NCBI RefSeq assembly: GCF_963676685.1
Contig: NC_092346.1
Location: 29,959,133-30,023,132, forward strand
DNA: 64,000 nt
Source of the DNA: Mytilus edulis
Lineage: Eukaryota > Mollusca > Bivalvia > Mytilida > Mytilidae
Direction of reading: 5' to 3'
Shown here: piece after piece, positions 60,401-64,000 of the stretch
Layout: each line of letters starts with the position of its first letter
Numbering within the stretch: the first letter of the stretch is position 1
Made by a program: the position numbers and the translations under genes
Notes under the pieces: generated by a model
Databases searched by the model: none
Seen by the model: the letters and a program-made list of their open reading frames with translations, nothing else
Told to the model about the DNA's origin: nothing

Positions 60401-63400
60401 GAGTTCATTATTATTTAGGTTTGCACTCTGTCCATCTATCAGTTTTCCGGACTTTTTTATTCATGCTTGAAGATATTGATTTGATATTTAGTCTATTGTT
60501 TAATAATGACTAGTTCGATTTTGACACTTTTAGCTTTTCTCTTTCTCAGTTAAAGACCTTTCCTTAGAATTATTTTTTTAATGAAATACTTGTTAATTAC
60601 CAGATTTCTGTTCAAAGGGGAATAAAATATTTTTAAAACTTACCCTAGAATTAATTTTTTGATGAAATACTTATTTATTAGTAGATTTCTGTTTAAAGGG
60701 TAATAACTCTTCTTTTTTAAAGATTTGTAATAGACATTGTATAAAGATAAATGACATTTTGGATTTTTTAGATGCCTGTAAAAATTTGACGGGGACGTAT
60801 TATGGTATACAAAGGTTGTCTGTATGTCTGTCCGGCGTAAACATGTCACACCGTAACTTGAAAACCACTTATCCAAATTTCATGAAACTTAATAAAGTTG
60901 TTTCTTATGTTGGTCAAATGATATGTATACTTTTTGGTGAAAATAAGATTTAAACTTTATGAGATACAGCACTTTATAGCTAAAACAGGGGTGTGTTTTT
61001 TCAAACGTTGCACCGTACATTTGTATCTCAAAAACTATTTATGATTATTGCTTAAAACTTTACACACTTTTTAGTTATATTAATCTTAAAATCTGTATAC
61101 AGTTTTGAGATGATTCAAAATTTTATTTTAAAGTAATTGAGGGTTTTTGTAAAAAAAAAAAGGGGGGGTTTTCACACGTCGCGCTGTATCTCAGAAAAAA
61201 TTATTGATTATCGCATAAAACTTCACACACAAGACGATGGGCATATCATGCGCTCATGGCGCAGCTGTTTATTTTCTTTTCTTTAGTAAATTGTTTGAAG
61301 AATTAAGTGGTAGATTTGTTTGTTATTTTATATACATGTAGTTTACACCATGACAAGTTATAGATCAAGTTAGAATTTCGTTCCATTACAATGAATTTTT
61401 AACCCGTAGGGGACTATGTATTGCCATGCAATACTCACAGAATACTTGTTATTCTGGGAATATCATTACCAATTTTGTGAATTTAATTTGTAGATCCTGA
61501 ATAAAAACCTTTAACAGAGTCTAAATTTTCCATAGGCTTACACAGACATTAGCAAAACTTCAAAATCAAGTACATGCAGTGTTCTCCCTAGAAATTTTGG
61601 ATAGCATCACATCTGGCGTAAAAAATAAATGTATTTTTTTCAATGTAATTTGTCGCGTCGTGGTGATGCTCTATTTCCTTTATGTTATATACGTTATTGT
61701 TTATTACAAAATGTATTATATTATTTGTATGCTATAGGCCCTTTTTTGGTGAATAAAATATTCTATTCCACCCTATTCTTTGTATCTATATTGTTGAATT
61801 CATAACTGAGAATACAATTAAACTAAAACCATGATAACAGTATTTTCAGTTTATGTTTTCTATATTCATTTATAGTTCCAGAATTATTTTTTTCCTCTTG
61901 GGCCAAATAAACATATGTGTATAGATACAATTGCACTAAATGTGTAGGAAAAAACACGGGTTCTTATAATAAAAAAAAAGGAAAGAGAAAGTATCAAATA
62001 GCAATAAAATCTAAATTATAAAACTTTCTTTATCATGTCTATCAAATATATTGGTTCATGGTCCCAGTTGTTTCTCTTTATCAAAATGATATATATTTTT
62101 AACAAAGTTATCTAATAGATAGTCTGTTAATGCTTAGTTTTCTCTTTGGGTATTGTTTTCTGTCTACTGTGCCATTTGTGGATATGTAGTTATTATCGTA
62201 AAATGCAGATTTTTGTCATATCTGGTCCGATTCCGATCAGTAGTTACACTTAAATATTAAATGGCCGCCGAAAGCAATGAAAAATACAAAAATAAAACAA
62301 TGTTTGACAAGAGATTGGGAATGAATATGGTGTTTTTAATGCATTAAATGGATGAAACATAAACTTAAGCCAATTATGATCACTTTCTAAAGAAAGTACA
62401 AAACTTATATAGTTCAAAATCAAAATTTTCACTCTCGATTTACAACTAGTAATAGGAAGAGAAAGAAAGTAATACTAATATTTTGAAAGTCATAAAAAGA
62501 TAAGACTCAATCTCTTTTTTAAAGAGAAAAAATGTTTGTTTCTTTGAATTTTCATTTTGCAAACATATATTTTGATTTATTTTATGATTTTCGGATTACA
62601 TTTTCTCCTTGTCGAAATTTGCACATGGTATTAATCATGTCACAAGTGACAGCTTGGGGTATTAGTATCCAACCAGTTATCACCCTAAGGGCAATTTACA
62701 CCTATGTAATCACTTTAAATTGCCTCTATTGTCCGACTTGAAGGGATTACAATTAACGGTGATATATTTTTTTTATGATCATAAGCGGTAATTAGATGAA
62801 AGTTCACAATTTAGGACATGGCTTTGCCATACGCTCAGAAATGAGAAAAATAACATCCTGAAAATGATTATAGCGTCGCAGATATTATTATAGCGTCACG
62901 GTACGAAAATATAGCGTTGCGGTACCGCGACAATAAAACAGCCAGGGGAGAACACTGACATGTATACTCAATTAAACAGTTTTTTGCTCATCCACAAAAA
63001 TTGGTATGCACAAAAAAATGAATTCACTCTATTGAATAGTGTATGGTGATAGTTTAGGTTTTGTTTCTAAATGGCTTGGTCATAAAAATTGTTCAGATAT
63101 TTCATTCTTTAAAAATAAAAAAAATAAAAATAAAAATCTGAGCTTGTGCTTATGTTGTGATCTATATTTGTAATTTTGTAGGATTTACACGAGGAAAAAC
63201 CAGAATCCAGTACAACTCCTTTGTTGGGATTATGGATAAATGATGGAAACTGCTTTAGTAATAACAATCTACCAGACCCTCAACCAAACAGGTACTACAG
63301 TGTTTAGCAATAAGTATTCAGCATCTAGTAAAATTTTGCAATTATTACATTTCTTGTAAAAATTGTTGTGAGGACATTTCTGGTTTGTTTTCATTGTTAC

Positions 63401-63657
63401 ATTATTTGTTTATTTGATTTGTAACTTTGAACTAAAAAAGAGACTGCAGTGATGTCATTCCATGAATTTAAAATTTAAATTTGTACACATGTTTGTTTTG
63501 ATAAAATTTTGATACTTAAAATTTATTTTTATATTTTTCAGAGATAGAAGAAAGAAAAATAAAACCAAGTCAAAATCTGTCAAATCTAAGAAAGGAAATG
63601 ATGGTGCACCTGAAGCTTTGTTAGAAAAGTTACAGCATGTTTTGGAAAAATGTGAAG
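54428..63657 (+). CDS. ETAA1: ETAA1-like ATR activator, 5' part (five exons, truncated by window end)
   Basis: Exons 54428-54677, 57311-57478, 59622-59686, 63182-63291 and 63542-63657 have GT-AG sites and compatible phases, giving 236 residues; the last ends at a donor (GAAG|GTATGT) so the gene continues right. The N-terminal 80 residues are basic and low-complexity. Then come YSFTENTPYKEDLLICSQHF, QQDVGWDCRSPDAV (Trp126), RRRRHYSDVSDIITQL, TTPLLGLWINDG and a Lys-rich stretch followed by PEALLEKLQHVLEKCE. This order matches the ATR-activating domain of ETAA1: a Trp in a W-D-P/C-x-SP context, then the IS-E/D-IV block, then the LLDLWI-like block and a helix. ETAA1 is an RPA-bound activator of ATR at stalled replication forks. 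Recognition is by motif order from memory; overall identity is low and the RPA-binding C-terminus is outside the window. Confidence 0.75.
54945..55275 (+). repeat. SINE/MITE-like dispersed repeat, split copy
   Basis: The front half, 'atgtccattttcactgaatt' plus 'ggccagctgaggctcacctg', ends near 55010. The back half, 'ctctacattgaagactcatt', 'ctctttggtcggcctgttg' and 'tctgacatattccc', resumes near 55175. Between them is about 165 bp of unrelated sequence. Same family as 29455-29635. Confidence 0.65.
55855..56895. mobile_element. Repeat element with internal array of about 190 bp units
   Basis: The left end reads 'ttgttgagccttcgacttta', then 'gtcgaaaaagcaagactaag'; the right end reads 'aaaagtaggcgagacactgg' and 'gttccgtggaaccctta'. 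Between them, units starting with 'attcactctgtggttaaag' begin at 55937, 56129, 56320 and 56510, and a diverged one at about 56693 (periods 192, 191, 190 and about 183). It lies in intron 1 of the ETAA1-like gene. The short open frames across it are repeat by-products. Confidence 0.85.
57995..59525. mobile_element. Long-inverted-repeat element, copy 3, split by a nested insertion
   Basis: The left arm is 57995-58089 (TTACAGCTGATTTCAATAAG..., 'tttggttag', 'gaaccgtgaagtcattgt') and the right arm is 59334-59525 ('acctaacctaacaatgactt', 'ctaaccaaagatattt', 'CGACTGTAA'). The two halves match the copy at 2477-2755 but are separated by the hAT-like element at 58095-59328. Confidence 0.85.
58095..59328 (-). 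mobile_element. hAT-like DNA transposon, internally deleted, 1,234 bp
   Basis: Terminal inverted repeats TAGTGTTTCCTGCAG and CCTGTAGGAAACACTA are bounded by a 5-bp direct repeat GTTAT (58090-58094 and 59329-59333). On the minus strand a first exon (58931-59022) encodes MPSTNRIKRKRE and KLLSFFQR, then a donor. A last-exon-like piece (58532-58627) after TTTTCAG encodes VSQRRNRLNVSTVNNLVLV and a TGA stop, like the C-terminal end of hAT transposases. The catalytic middle is missing, so the element is non-autonomous. hAT elements usually make 8-bp duplications, so the 5-bp repeat is a mismatch with that assignment; the family call rests mostly on the protein fragments. Confidence 0.7.
60085..60102. 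repeat. ATACA pentanucleotide microsatellite
   Basis: Four consecutive 'acaat' units in the intron 3 region of the ETAA1-like gene. Confidence 0.85.
60786..61272 (+). repeat. Dispersed element ('ggggacgtattatgg' to 'gctcatggcgcagctgttt')
   Basis: Contains two diverged internal blocks: 'aaaaactatttatgattatt..taaaactttacacac' and 'aaaaattattgattatcgca..taaaacttcacacac', each preceded by a 'gttgcaccgta'/'gtcgcgctgtatctca' motif. Its start resembles 21707 and 33993 ('gtattatggtata'), and its end ('catatcatgcgctcatggcg') looks like a bivalve repeat terminus. Non-coding. Confidence 0.6.
61300..63181. other. Intron of the ETAA1-like gene, no exon seen
   Basis: AT-rich, with a GC-richer patch near 62860-62960 ('tatagcgtcgcagatattat', 'tagcgttgcggtaccgcgac', 'cagccaggggagaacactg'). 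Its counterpart is near 61580-61670 ('agtgttctccctagaaattt', 'tttgtcgcgtcgtggtgatg'): the phrase 'cagtgttctccctag' at 61578 is the inverse of 'ccaggggagaacactg' at 62942. That suggests the ends of a roughly 1.4-kb inverted-terminus element (about 61578-62957). Confidence 0.55.
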
Positions 63658-64000
63658 GTATGTAAGGGGAGATAATATATATTTTCAGAAAATGCTGTAT
63701 CCAAATAATAATATAAAAAAAACAATATGAGTTTATATTTTTGCAACCATTCTGATAGAAATTTTTGCACTAAAAACAATTTTGCAAAAAATTCTGATTT
63801 TACAGTATTTGAGAATGACATACATAATGGACATTGGCAGTATACAATTTTTATTTGAAATAGGAGAGATTTTAACAAGAATTAGGTTAATTGTTGTAAA
63901 TGATATCATTGAACATTGACTAACTGTGAAATAGGATATATATGTAGGGGGAAATGCACATATGTGAAAGTCTTCTAAACAATTTGTTTGGGCTGTTCCA

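Noticed and set aside
1..64000. tRNA, rRNA, CRISPR arrays, bacterial operon signals
   Set aside because: None seen; all real genes are spliced or eukaryotic in type, so prokaryotic features are not expected.

Overview
This is eukaryotic, AT-rich, intron-rich nuclear DNA. Exons are short (39-168 bp), splice sites are GT-AG, and most of the window is intron and dispersed repeat. The repeats include families that, from memory, are common in marine mussel genomes: the GACGAAACGCGCGTCTGGC motif near 19.46 kb, the family with 'tgtggtatgagtgcc', and a short element with 'cggaacagacaac..ggtcacc'-type sequence. The best guess is a bivalve mollusc, probably Mytilidae (Mytilus-like). The species call is inference, not a database match.

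Layout. (1) 1-4607: first coding exon (4506-4607, minus) of an unrecognised gene running left out of the window, divergent from (2) AIDA (plus, 5095-18725), which can be assembled completely from ten exons (304 aa). (3) 18.8-29 kb: gene-poor repeats. (4) A direct tandem duplication, unit A about 21.69-33.96 kb and unit B about 33.98-43.79 kb. Each unit carries a copy of the last two coding exons of peroxiredoxin-5. (5) PRDX5 (minus, 54263 down to 39156) assembles from six exons (190 aa). A second, complete pair of terminal exons lies 10 kb further downstream in unit A. (6) A single-exon B-box gene (44780-46183, plus) is nested antisense in the large PRDX5 intron 4. (7) An ETAA1-like gene (plus, from 54428) is head-to-head with PRDX5 across a gap of 164 bp and continues past the right edge; five exons are visible.

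Mobile and repeat content is high. There is a 1.2-kb hAT-like element with transposase exon remnants inserted into an older long-inverted-repeat element (57.99-59.53 kb), and two short elements with clean 5-bp target duplications. There are also several foldback or MITE-like families, a 51-bp perfect palindrome, a 43-bp minisatellite (six copies) with a single-copy relative 1 kb away, a 66-bp minisatellite with four copies in unit A and three in unit B, and a roughly 190-bp tandem array.

The genes have no obvious joint pathway. AIDA is an Axin/JNK regulator, PRDX5 a thiol peroxidase, ETAA1 an ATR activator, and the B-box gene a TRIM-like protein. The most interesting structure is the duplication of the PRDX5 3' exons, which could give two alternative C-termini containing the resolving cysteine.
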